Part shown: piece after piece, positions 12,940-25,700 of the stretch
How positions within the stretch are numbered: the stretch's first letter is position 1
Layout of the letters: every line of letters begins with the position of its first letter
Notes under the pieces: model-generated
The model's database searches: none
Seen by the model: only the letters and a program-made list of their open reading frames with translations
What the model was told of the DNA's origin: nothing
Assembly (NCBI GenBank): GCA_016801845.1
Contig: CM028927.1
Location: forward strand, 8,394,501 to 8,458,500
DNA: 64,000 nt
From: Polydactylus sextarius
Lineage: Eukaryota > Chordata > Actinopteri > Polynemidae
Direction: 5' to 3'
Program-made: the position numbers and the translations under genes

Positions 12940-14539
12940 AATTGATTTGGAGAGTGGTGATATCTTCTGCTCCAAAATGCATTACAGTCAATTTTGACTC
13001 AAGGCACTCCACAGCTCATTTTTTTCTTCTGTTTTACATCACTGACAGCACGACCCAAAATTAACTCAAAATGAGAAATTACTACGCTTCAAGATACTTG
13101 TTAGATTATGTTTGAATTTTCCTCAACTGAAGTAGCCTATAAACAGAATAAGGGAGCACATAAAACCCCTCATATATTTCTTGTGAATTGGGGATATTAA
13201 AGGTTTATGGACAATAATTGTGTGAAAGTTTCAACCAAATCCATCCCTTCTCTTTCTCTCACCCTCTCTGTGTCAGTCTGGAGGAAAACTCTTGCAGCAT
13301 ACATATACAAGTCCTGCAGGACACCGCTTTCAGAGAATTCAAATTTAATTTAAAGTTTTGATTTTATATGTATGTATGTATGTGTAAGAGAGTGTATAAT
13401 GTATGTAAACCCTCTCCAACCTGCCTGCAAGACTGGACACCATCAATCAGGTTAGGAGCGAATTTCATGTTTGAGTTGAAACTTACATGAATGATTGATA
13501 TATCTTTACATCTTTAAGTGTGCTCTGTCATAATTATACATATTCTATTTGTTGCCCAGTGATTGATAAGAAGTCAGATACTAGTTATACCAGTGGTGGA
13601 TGGTTAGCATGAGCATTTGTGCATGTCATCCCCCTACTTTCTCTCCTCCCTGGTTAGATGTTATATTGGTGCCTGCGCATTGAATTTAAAGTGGGTTTAA
13701 GGTTGGAAAATTTATACTGCGCTTGAAGAGTTCAGGTGATCGTGCAACTTGATAGTATATTTTATGAGACCGTCACTTCCTTTTTTTAAAAAACGCGATT
13801 AAATGAAGCTATCGTTCAAATTCTATCCCTTTGCCTGAATAGTTAACTACTTCTAATATATATACACAGTAAAAACTAATCCATGAAGGTTAAAGGATAG
13901 TTTCTTGATAGGAGGAAAACAGGAGGCATGACACTTGATCACACACTTCAATTTGCTGTGACTTGACCTGCCAATCATTTGGTGTGATGTCTTCATTAAT
14001 TTCTAACATGTAACACATAATGGGAGTTTATTTTAGATTCAGTTTGACATTGTCTTTTGGAAGGGCACTTTCCCCACCACAATCATCACACAAGTCACGT
14101 TTGTACATGTGTGTGTGTGCGTTCAGATGACATTGCCAGTAGTCCTTTCCATGATTGGTTATCTAATAATGGCCATTTAAAGAGTGGAAAAAAAGGCAGA
14201 TATTGCCATTGACATTTAGTCAGGTCTGAAAGGACAAGCAGTGGCAGATTACTCATCCTTTTCTAAATAAGAAGGACGAGACAGCAAGGAGTGCAACACC
14301 TGTCTTTTTTCTACACAAGACAGATGGAAGTCTTGGAAGTGTAAGCATGGCGGACTTTGGATCTGGATTAAAAAACTGCCTGTCATATTGGGTGAGTGGG
14401 TGCATGGAGGTCTCTGTGTGTGTGTGTGCTAAGCAGCCGAGGGATTCTTCTGTCCACGCACATCAATCTTGTTACAGCAGAACTTCGCCTCCCAGGAATC
14501 CTGGCCTAGTCTCTGTTTGGACGTTGGACCCCTCTTTCA

Positions 14540-14765
14540 TACTCTAACCCTCTCTTCCTCTCTCCCCACACACTACGTCTCTCTCCATTTCATCAACATC
14601 ATCATTCTTTCCATCTCATTCTTTCACACACACACTCTTTCTCTGTCTAGCAGTGACTCGCACCTCCCTTCGTCTCTCCATCACCCACTGCTCTCTCTTT
14701 TTCCCCTACCACCTCCTACCTCTCATTCATCTTTTCTCTCTCCCTCTCCCTCATCTCATCTCTCA
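14540..14765 (+). repeat. Pyrimidine-rich low-complexity tract
   Basis: Long TC/CCT-rich stretch with CTCTCT, CACACA and TTTCTC runs. It creates a spurious Ser/Leu/Pro-rich open frame at 14469-14870. Confidence 0.75.
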
Positions 14766-15450
14766 GCTGCAGGAGGTTTAAAGTTATTAAGGGTCGTGGC
14801 TGTAGGCATTGCATCATTAACTTATCTTCTCTGGGTGTTAACATTGCAGTTTTTTGCTCAATTCAATTAATTTCTTAATCACATAACCATATTTTTCAAA
14901 GGGTACTTTGAAAAAGTGGACTGAAACAACACGGTAAGTCAAAGTGCTTATCAATCATTAACATTAGCTGAAAATTGATTAAATAGTCAGTGACAGGAAA
15001 GCACAGGGGATTGCAGATTAGTTGCTAAAGTTAAATGGATCATGACATACACGTGAAATAAAAAGAAACAGGGGCAAAGTGTTTGTCCACAAAAATATGT
15101 TTTCAGCCACAGTCATTTTCATTGCTGCAAAGAATATTTTATAAATTTGATCTGTTTCCTGGACTTCTGAAAGCTGCTTTTCAAAGATTTTGTATTATTT
15201 GGACGTATGTCAGTGTTGTAGTCTTTAATCTGTGTGCACTGACTTTACACCAGCACACTGACTGCGAGGTCCACTGGAAACAACACAGATGCACTCACTG
15301 TCACCAACACATGTAGCACAATGCTTGTGTGCTCTAGGATACAACCAGTGCATATTAAAGCAGGCTTGAGACCATACCAACAGTGTGCCCACAAACAATC
15401 ATCAATCACCAGGAGCAGCAAGCACACCACAGTCATGGCCAGTCATACAC

Positions 15451-15520
15451 ACACAGAGACACACAGAGACACACAGAGACACACAGAGACACACAGAGAC
15501 ACACACACACACACACACAC
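15451..15520 (+). repeat. (ACACAGAGAC)5 decamer array followed by (AC)10
   Basis: Five perfect copies of a 10 bp unit (15451-15500) grade into a pure AC dinucleotide run (15501-15520), some 150 bp from the hAT element. Confidence 0.95.
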
Positions 15521-15672
15521 AATCCAACCAGGTGGTCGGCTCTTGTCTCACAATAGCTCATTTCCGGGCCAAATCAACACTACAGTTGAAGGTACTGACT
15601 GAGCGCTTGTCGTTTCTAATGAATCGCTTATTGACTTGAGAGTGACAGTGAAGCAGGAATGTTACAGCCCAA

Positions 15673-16160
15673 TAGGGCTGTAATGCCCCAGTCGACTGGT
15701 CGATACGTTCTGGTTCGACCAAAATTCTGATTGGATGTTTTTTTGGCGTGTCAATTTCACATAATTTCAATACGAATGTGCAGCAGACCAGCATGTGTCA
15801 GGGGCCGTGGTTAGGAAACAAACTCTTGCGCTGACTGGACCAGACCAGTGTCAGTCAGGTCAATGATCTACAGGTTTTATGACAGCCATAGACCAGGCAG
15901 CTGTTCTGGACTTTTCCACAACACAGATTCCCAGTCTGCCCCTGAACACGCATATCACCTAAAAAACGGTAAGATAGCTTGTCTGCGTTGGGTTGCTCCG
16001 TCCATTTTTAGTATACGTGATGAAAAACACCATCAGAGCCGACAGACTCGAGCGTGTAATTACCCCCCCACCTCCACCCCCCGTGCGCAATTAGTCGATT
16101 TTTAGTCAAAATTTCAGGTCTTCAGTCGACCAAGAATTGCTTTGCTTGATTACAGCCCTA
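15673..16160. mobile_element. Non-autonomous hAT-type transposon (488 bp)
   Basis: The element has perfect 12 bp terminal inverted repeats, TAGGGCTGTAAT at the left and ATTACAGCCCTA at the right. It is flanked by an 8 bp target duplication with one mismatch (CAGCCCAA at 15665-15672, TAGCCCAA at 16161-16168). An 8 bp duplication and TAGGGCTG/CAGCCCTA-type ends are typical of the hAT (hobo/Ac/Tam3) superfamily. GTCGAC and TCGACT motifs recur near both ends, as expected for subterminal transposase sites. The interior encodes no transposase, so it would depend on a factor supplied elsewhere. It lies inside intron 1 of gabbr2. Confidence 0.85.
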
Positions 16161-18449
16161 TAGCCCAAGCTATCGGACAATACTGTCTCGTTTGAGAAGC
16201 TGACGTACAACACTGTGTTGCCATAGCTACCGAGAAAAGGATGGGGGTGGGGGTGGAGAGAGAAGGGGAGGGAAGGGGGCTAGACTGCAAAGGAAAATTA
16301 ATTTGTGTACAAGGCCATGTCGCAAAGAAAATTGCATTTTTCCCTTAGATGGGGACAGACGGAGAAGCTGTTGTTAGTCCAGCGTGTGTGTATGTGTGTC
16401 TGTGTGTCTATGTGTGTGTTGCTTTCCAGATGCCATCTCAGTGGATTGTGGGCAGAAGTGTTGCAGGATGTCAGAAAGCTCTTCATTACAGAGGCTTTTA
16501 AATAAAACAGACTGAAAGGCTTAAAATAAGATACAGCCTATAGAACGGGACACAGACTAAGTAAAGTGAGAAATGGAGAAATGAAGGAAAAGAAACACAA
16601 ATTTACTGTGTGTGTGAGCGCATGTGTCACATGCCTTTCATTGAAACACAGACAGGCAGGAAAAAATAAAAAAATAAATAAATAAAAAACACCGAAGAGC
16701 ACACTTTGCATACATCACTGACACATGCAGAGAGTGAGATAAAGATTTTTCTCTTTTTGTGGCATGACGAGTCGTCTGAATTCCATGGCTCTCTAAGTAG
16801 GTCATGGAGCCTTTTCAGAGTTCCACTCCTCCCCACACTGCATCAAAAATGCATAAATCCCTGCACATTCTCCCTGCTAGAAGCTTCCCATGCCGGCTAA
16901 AGCACATCTTTAGTGATTCTAATCCCATCAAAGGTGGTTCTGCTGGTATGTAAACACAACATGGGATAAAAATGCCTTCTGTGGCAGCTGCATTCATGAA
17001 TGCTCTTCATTTTTTAGGGAGCTGTTCATAAAGTTATAATGCAGCAATCCACTTACTGAATAGGTGCTAGTGTAGATAGGGGGTTTGCGGTACATAGAAA
17101 ACAGAACACAGATGGAGCTTGGCTCAAGTTTTGTTCATTTGGAAGCAAAACCAAGTGTTTTGGTTCCCAGCAGCAAACCTACAGGCTGGTTGGTGATGCT
17201 ATCTCCGAAGATACACTCCATTGTCAGAAGAGTCGAATGGGGGAGGAACAAACTGAACGCAGGTGAGATAAGCTCTGACATGCCTCCTGACAATGGAAGA
17301 GCAATCAAGAGACTGTAGCTTTACACAGGGTGGAAACATTAAGCTTGACGTACACAGGATGTTTTGTAAGAACTGTGTGGTTTCTTTCCACTGTTTCCAG
17401 AATGAATATATCACAAATAAAAAGCCTTCTTAAATCATTGACGGTATTACCTGCCTAAATAAAATAATGTATTGCTCTGAAGCCTTCAAATGAGAATCAA
17501 GTTAAATTTATCTTGGGCATGTGACAACTATGATCGTGTCAACCCAAAGTTCTTTCTCTTCCACTCAGCGTATTGAATTCATCCATTGATGAATAATTGA
17601 GTAGATCACAATAATAGTCTTCCTCTGTTACATCCCAATCTGACCACTGAGCCACCCAGGGGACCACAAGTGGCAGTCATCACCAATGACTCTCTGTGAC
17701 TGCATCACCTATCACACTTCTCCTGTGTATCTGTGTGTGCGGGTGAAGGGGGTGGGAGGGTCTTTGTGTGGCTGTTTGTGTGCCTGAATAATTTAACGGA
17801 AAGCAAAGTGGCCATTCTAAATTACATGTAAGAACAGAACACCACATAAAAGAAAGCTCTGACTGTACAACTGAGCATTACATAATGTTAATTTATAATT
17901 CTCTTCAACTCGCGGCATTTCTTCCACTACCTGAAATGTTAAGACTTCTGTTCTGTACATATTCTAATTTTCTGCTATGTCATTTATTGCTCAATGATTC
18001 TTATTGATTTTTTTGATGTGCTGGTGTGATCTAAGATGACTGTTAGGAGAGGGGATTTATTTTTGTTTGTTTGTTTTTTGGTTCATTTTAAACTAGAGAA
18101 AAACCTAAAACCTACCACCTGCAAAAGTATCACAGTGGGGAAAAAAGAAAACACTGTCTTCCTGTCAAAGTTATGATAAAAGTACTCTGAATATTTTTGA
18201 TAAAGTAGAAAACTTTATTTTGCTGCGGTCCACTGGGAGTATATATCTGTCAGGATGTCAAAATGTAATATTAATGAACACCACAAATGCTGTCAATAAG
18301 CATAGACTATGAGAGGCCAGCCTTAAAGACGAGCCTAAAGCCAGTATTGAACTCCAACTCATAAATAAATCAACGAGTGTTAGCCACCCTCACTTTCTCA
18401 ACTAGGAAAGTCTGTGAGGCTGCATCTGTGGGGTACAGAAAAGTTGGCT

Positions 18450-18450
<1 letters not shown>

Positions 18451-18511
<61 letters not shown>
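18451..18511 (+). repeat. (GT)30 microsatellite
   Basis: Sixty-one bases of uninterrupted GT repeat in intron 1. Confidence 0.95.
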
Positions 18512-18513
<2 letters not shown>

Positions 18514-21500
18514 CAAGCAGGGATGAAGAGAAGAGAAATATACATTCTCTCTCAATGTGTCAATGATGGACAATCTGAACATGAACACAGTCCCTGACGG
18601 CTGAGCACAGTAGTCTCTGTGGAGAATGTCACAACATACTGATACAACATTCACAATGTCCTCAGAAAATTCTACCATGAGAATACAACATATGTCTCAG
18701 CTCTTGAGCACTGGCACTGTAGACTTTGTGTGTCAGTTCAAAATCATATTTCAGCATGAGAAATGACGATCTTGTTTGACCAAAACCGGTAGTGTGTGCT
18801 GCTCCTTTTCAGTAAAAGTTTTGATGGCATTTGTGACAACAATTATGGTCACTAACTTATCCAACAGTTGATATGTGAGTCGTGTCGTATGCCGACTCAG
18901 TCTCATTCCTGCTTGTCACCATTTCACTGCCTTTTTCTTTCATGGATGTTGTTTGGTAGCAAGCTAGCTATGTAGGAAGATGACACCCCCCATTCTTTAT
19001 TCACATCCACAGAGTTATGATAGACAGGTTGTTTCTGTGTCAGTGAGAACCTTCTCTATATCTGTACATTCAGCTCTCAGCTCAGGTATCAGCAGTGAAT
19101 CATAAAATGTGAAGTTTAACTGTAGAAAAGAGAAATGGTGCAATATGATGGAAAGCTTTATGAGAGAGGAGTAATGAGTGATGAAATGGCATACCTGCAT
19201 GTGCAATGTCATACAGGCCATAGTTATGTCTAGTTTATATAATCATTAAAAAGTCATCTTCAAAATTAAATGAGCTATAAACAACATCTAACCAATAACC
19301 TTGATATTTGATTTTTAAATACGCTATTCTTTGGATACTGTATTGGTTTAAACTAAGTATACCGACAGCATTCACAAAAAACGTTCTCAAGGCTACATAT
19401 CAAGTACAGTTTCAGCACTATCACTCAGGTCTACATATCACATGACTTGGATAACTGAGAAAATTTGCATTTTCAAATCCAGGGGAAGCACAATGCATTG
19501 CAGAGCACCATCCTGAAAAATGGCCACTGACCAGTCTTATTCCTTCCCAAGCCAGACCACAGTGGAGGCAAATCAAAACTTATTTCCATCTCAGGAAGAA
19601 GCCACAGGCACAGTGCAACACAAAAATTGTTTTGGCTTACAGGAGAACAGATAGTTTGAATCTCCCAAACTTTTTTCGGCAAAGAAAGATGAGCTTAACG
19701 AGTGTTGTTGAACACTGGTTACCAGGTAGTTACAAAGCACCTCACCATTTCTCCTTCTTACCTTTTTCTCTAGACTCTTCAGCCCAATGGCTTCTTCCCT
19801 CTCCCAGCAAACTGACAACCCCTCACATGCAACACACCATGAAGACAAAGAAACATCATTGAAATAACTACACCTCCAGGGCCTGAATGTGGTACTCCAC
19901 TGCCCCTTTGTACTTGCTACCTTTCACTTTATGTGTTTCAGTTTGTGCATGTGTGTGTGTATTTGAAACATACAGATATTTACTCAAGTGAAAAAAAAAA
20001 AATTAGAAATGCTCAACAGCAACTGCCCATGGGTTCCCTCTTAATTGCCCCTGCCACAAGTAGGCCAGAGCAGTTCATCTAAAATTGACAAAAGAAAAGA
20101 CAAACACAAAGCAGAAGTATACCACCACAGGCTGCCAGCGTTCTTATATCTCCATTTAATCCTCTGAAGACTTCTGAGCTACTATTTAAAGATGTGTTTG
20201 AAAGCCTAAGGCAACTGTAATGAGCCTAAGAGACGTACCATATACACAGCGGGTATACAGAGAGGATAAACAAGAATTTCCATCATGAGACAAAAATAAT
20301 TTAAAAAAAGTTAAGAGAAAGGAAAGAAGCAAACAGTTTATAAAAACATGTCCTTCTGCCCCATGCTCACCTGATTGCCTGTGGGTATGCATGCCTAGAA
20401 TGTATTCAGTGTATGTTTGTTCCCTTCTCCGACAGGCACTAATGAATAAAATAACAGTTGAGGAAGATGAACTACTTCCTCTTTGAACTCATCAGGCAGA
20501 TATTAGCATGCACCACTGCTTCCAAGATGGCTGCATCTCTGCCCCCTTCCTTACTGTCCACTATAGCTGACAGTGGGAAAGCACATGGCAGGTGAGAATA
20601 GGGCTGAATATGTCACATAGCATGCAAGATGCCAGTTTGAATTTGCTGCATGGTTAAAGTACTGTTGTTTTTGTGTTTTTGTTTGTTTTTTGCCCCCCGA
20701 CAGGCTATCATATGAGAAGTAAATCTGCTCTACTTAGAGAAAAAGCTTCACCGCTTTAAAATGTAGCTCCTGATAAACTTGGTGATATTTTCCAGTGTGA
20801 ATGGGTATCACTGACTGGTACACTTGCTGAGGAGAATATTTGAGCTCTGCTTACCGATTTGATAAAAATTTAAAGCTCATAGCCACTGCTACATTTAAAT
20901 AAAAACAGCTTGAAAAGCAGATCGCATAAATCAAAACCAAAAGAATCTGTGGCAATTTCTCTAAGCCTCTGCATAAAGCATCATGGGAAATAACTGCCAG
21001 TCAGGTATGATGATAAATGTGGACTGCTGTGATAGAAGCAAAGGATATGCAACTCTGGAGGGTCTTTTTTTCATGCGTTTGATGTGTCTCCTGGAGGATG
21101 GCAATGCCCCAGGGGAGCAGGCCGGGCCAGGCCAGAGGGCCTTTGATGAGGCACCTCCAGTGGCTGTGATCGGATAAAACTGCTCAACTCTCATTCACCT
21201 GCCCCTGGAGATGACACTGTAACTCTGATGGGTGAATGTATCCGTTGAATAATACTGGGATCCAGTGCCATTATACATTTACAGCTGAACTTTGATACAA
21301 AAGCAGTGGTAACTCTCAACACCCATTTGCCATCTCAAAAGCTTCACTGTTGAGTCAGAGGAATTCCACAGTGCTCTCAGTTAGAAAAGACAGCACGAGA
21401 TGGTGAGATGGAGGGGCAGAAATAAAGAAAAAAAAATGTCAGAAAGGATAAGTTAGAGTTCAGGAATGATGAAGTCAAAGGCGATGAGGAAAGGAGGCAC

Positions 21501-21697
21501 AAATTGCAAAAGGAAGTGTGACAGATAGAAAAAGGGAGCTAACGTGAATAGGAGGAAAAATAGGAGCAGAGTGAGAAAACGAGAAGGGGAGGTAGAAAAG
21601 TTCCATCACTGCTGTGATGATGTGGGTGGAAGGCAGCGCGTAGGCAGATTCATGGGAGAGAAGAATTCAGAGGAAACTGGCTCATAACTTGCTCACG

Positions 21698-21725
21698 CTC
21701 TCTCTCTCTCTCTTTCTCTCTCTCT
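21698..21725 (+). repeat. (CT)n microsatellite
   Basis: CT run with a single TTT interruption, in intron 1. Confidence 0.85.
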
Positions 21726-21881
21726 GACTCGCCTCGCATCAGCTCATCCACATAGATGTAGAATGAGCATGAGACTGTTCTCTTTTCATGTCTCCACATT
21801 CCCGCACAAAGCCACAAACCGCTGGGAGATAATGATGGCTGCAGTCATTAGGGGGGAACAAGGGGAACTATGCCTGTATTT

Positions 21882-21883
<2 letters not shown>

Positions 21884-21915
<32 letters not shown>
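21884..21915 (+). repeat. (GT)16 microsatellite
   Basis: Uninterrupted GT run in intron 1. Confidence 0.9.
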
Positions 21916-21916
<1 letters not shown>

Positions 21917-22667
21917 AATTGCTTTCACAGAACAAAGAGTCATGTCAATCACTGACGAGCAATCCCGCCCCATACTTACACTCTGTTTCATCATTGGTGG
22001 AAATAATGAGATACAAAGCAGGGTGGCAAGAACACAGATGAGATCTTAACACATCCTCACAGAAACACACACGCGCAAACACACACACACACGCGGGCAC
22101 ATGCAAACCATTTGATGTCTCTGCATGTCTCCGCTGGTCGTCAAGGAAATGGATTTTTCACTCACATCCCGCTCGGTCAGCCTGCAGCACGTTGCCATGG
22201 AAACACAGAGAACCTGTTGAAGGGGTTAACTGCATCATCTGTGTTCGATAGATTTTCATAGGTTTTCATGTGACGCCGTTTGCAGATTTGAATTGATCCA
22301 CCGAAAATACGCGTGTTGGATCGGGCATGTGTTAACCATGTCTGTTTGTCTGATGTGGTGTGCACCGACGCATTTCAGCTACTTTTCTCGTCTGTATATT
22401 TGTTCATGTGTGTGTGAAAGGATGTAGAGGCTGACGAGGGGCAGAGGGAGAATGAGTGGGTATGAATGGGCGCAGAAATCACTGAATGCTATTGTCTCCA
22501 TGGTTGCAGAAGTTCAGTATATTTTTAAACAAAGCAATTCATCATAAAAATGTGTTGAGTGTGTGTCACGCAGTCTCCCACTGAGTTCGCTGCACGTAAG
22601 CAAATAACCAGAAAGGTTTCAAATGCTTGGTGGTCAATTAGATGCATGACTGTCATTATGAAACATA

Positions 22668-22668
<1 letters not shown>

Positions 22669-22705
<37 letters not shown>
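22669..22705 (+). repeat. (CA)18 microsatellite
   Basis: Uninterrupted CA run in intron 1, with a CGCACA continuation. Confidence 0.9.
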
Positions 22706-22710
<5 letters not shown>

Positions 22711-25700
22711 AACCTAACATGTACATGTGAATCAATACATTGCCTTTGTGTGCATGAAAATGAGACTGAATACCACTCAATAAACCAATTTGTACTTATG
22801 TCTGAATGAGTACTTCATATCAGACTTCCTGACACAGAACCAAATAATACTATGATTTATGATGTCATTCCTCTAAAACAAAATCACAAGGAAACGGGTG
22901 GTTGGCCAGACTTGAACACATTTCTAATTGAGCAGCTCATAAGCAGCTTGAGTCACTGATTAATTAGAAAGAAATAATTTCTATACATTAACTACAAAAA
23001 CAAAGTGTGCGATAGCTGATTATTATTATCATCTACAAATAAAAACGCTGATGCCGTCAGTTAGATAGACTCTGATCCAGTGTCAACCACTAAGTCACAG
23101 AAATGTCTGATCCAGGGATTCCCTGATGAAATTTCTGTTTATCCAATTTATGAAAAACATCTTCACAACTTGGTTTAGGTCTAAAAATATTCAAGGTGAA
23201 TATATTTTGTCATACAAAATAAATCACCCCTATAATACTTTCTCATCTTAACTAATGGCTGAAGACATGAGAAGAATTAAACTTAAAGTTCTGCCAAAAC
23301 ATGACAGAGTTAATTGCCCTCTTTTCACCATGTTTCACTTTCTGCAGTGCAGGACAGCGTGTCCTAACACCACAATATTTTACAGCATTTATGAAGTCTT
23401 TGTGGTTGCTCTATTTTATTGCTGGGAGATGTGCTGGAAAATGCTGATACTGTGGTTTCTTGTAGAGAAATAATATTATGAACACAAGAAAGTTTACTGG
23501 TCCTTGGAGGTCAAATACAAACACTTCTTCAGGACTAGTGCTGACAGTCTGCACCGACAAATGAGAAGAAAGTGTTTTGATATAGAGAGGATTTTTTCTG
23601 CTGCCAATCATGTTTGTCTTTTGCTGTTTTTATTCACATAAATCTGGATGAATAACTTCTAAACATTGGAATCAGAAATAAAATTAAGATCCATGATGAA
23701 TGATAGTCCTCCACAGTCATCTTCTCAATGGTGAATAATTTCATTTTCATTCTGGACAGTGCTGCAGTGATGGGTTATTTAAGCTCAACCAATCATCATT
23801 GTAACCATGTGATATATTATTAACGTGAAACTGGTTTACTAGTAAAGTCAGCAATACATCACTAGAGTGAACATTCATATGATACTGCTGCTGAAAAATA
23901 TATGAAACATGGTGAAAAATACAATTGCTTACATCCAACCAGACCTTGGTTTCAGTGAATTCATTAATACAACAGATAGATGCTGCTGTTATGCATTATT
24001 TCTCCAAAATTATTCTATTTTGTAATAATAAATTCCAAGTCTGGAGACATCACACTGTTTGAGAATTTGTGTATGTGCTTACATGCCACATATTTCCTAT
24101 GTTAATGTGATTCAGTTAATTAGTGTTAGACAATCAGAGGATGCACATAAACTGCTAACACAGCACACAGGCTCCATTTCTGGTTCACTGGGTATTCATG
24201 TTTTCTTGCCTCCTTCAGTGTTCTGTGGTGTCACAAAGGCTGGTCTCAGAACAGAGCAAAGTCAGCCTCAGGCACTTCTGAGTGGTGTGTGTGACCTGAC
24301 CGTGCACACGAAGTGGGAATGCTGGGATGGGTTGTCTAATATGGCTTATACTAGAAATGATGTGCTTGGGGGACCGATGATGTGTGTTTAAACACACAAG
24401 CCATTTGGTGCCATCCTGCTGATTGTGGTGGCAAAAATAGCACACAGCACTGGTGATGTAAAAACAGTATGTCTGGTTTAAACACTATGAGGTGATTTAT
24501 AAAATGCCCAGACCTCAGCCTGTATTTGTGTCAAATGTGACAATTGTGTATTGTTTTTTTTCCTCATGGGAAGTACAATTAGATGCAGAACCTGTTACAC
24601 AAAGCCATACACAAAACAAAGATCAATAATGGTTTCTTCTTTCACATTATCATGAATATAAACAGACTCAAGTGAGTGTTTCACCCACTTTGTCTATAAG
24701 CTCATGGATTTACAGAAAACATGCAGCCGTACCTCCTATTACGTAAAAACCAAAAAAAAAACCCTCACCCCATGTAGCCTGGGTATTATGTTCCCTTTGG
24801 TTTCATCTTGGTGTCATTAAAACTTTCAGCAAGACTGATGACACCTGTCACTTCTGTTTTCTCACGGTCACAACAACAAAATCTCAACATCAGAAGAATA
24901 ATATGGTAGAAAATACACTGAAGACATTGAATTACAGCCCAGACAAATGATTCATGGGCTATAATCCAGATGTCACTTGTTACTATGGCAGAAAGGCCTC
25001 AGGATTTTGTCAGCGGGAGGTGTACACAGAATGTCTAATAGGAAAAGTGCTTTTGTCTACAGCTATACAAAACTTGAACTGAGTTAAAGATAGAAAAGAG
25101 AGAACTTTCTCTTTTCTTTTCAGTCAAATAAAAAAATGTCCTGAATAGTCGTACACATACCGAGAAAGATACACAGCAAAGAAATAAACTACTTACAATG
25201 AAAAAAAAAAAAACTGAAAGAGATCTTTGATTTAGACTTGTCCTCTTTTACCAGACAAGGACAGAGATCTGACAGTGACATGTCCTGACATTCCCAAAAC
25301 ATAACCTGTCTGTCTGTATTGGCACATATGTGTGCACACGTGTGCATGTGTATCTGTGCGTGCATATAGATGTGTGTGCATGTGTCTATTCATTTGATGG
25401 TGAATCACTCTCAGCTCTGGGGGTCCCGGCTGACTTCCTTTCACCCTGCCAACTCCCACTGATCTTTGCCTCTACTTTGTCTCAATGCCTCACTTCCTGC
25501 CCTCCATCTCTCTGCTTTCAAGAGGAAAAACTGAATTCCACAAAAACATCAACATTACTGGAATTGAAAAAAGAAGAGGCCTGATACACTTCAAGGGATT
25601 TTGATTTTATATAGGGTCTAAAATCACTGCTATAAGAGAGCAAACACATAAACAGAAACACATGAAAACTGCAACTATAATGTATTTTACAGCAACACGT

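Noticed and set aside
14469..14870. 133-codon plus-strand frame in intron 1
   Set aside because: Its Ser, Leu, Pro and His content comes from a pyrimidine-rich low-complexity tract, with no domain or conserved pattern.
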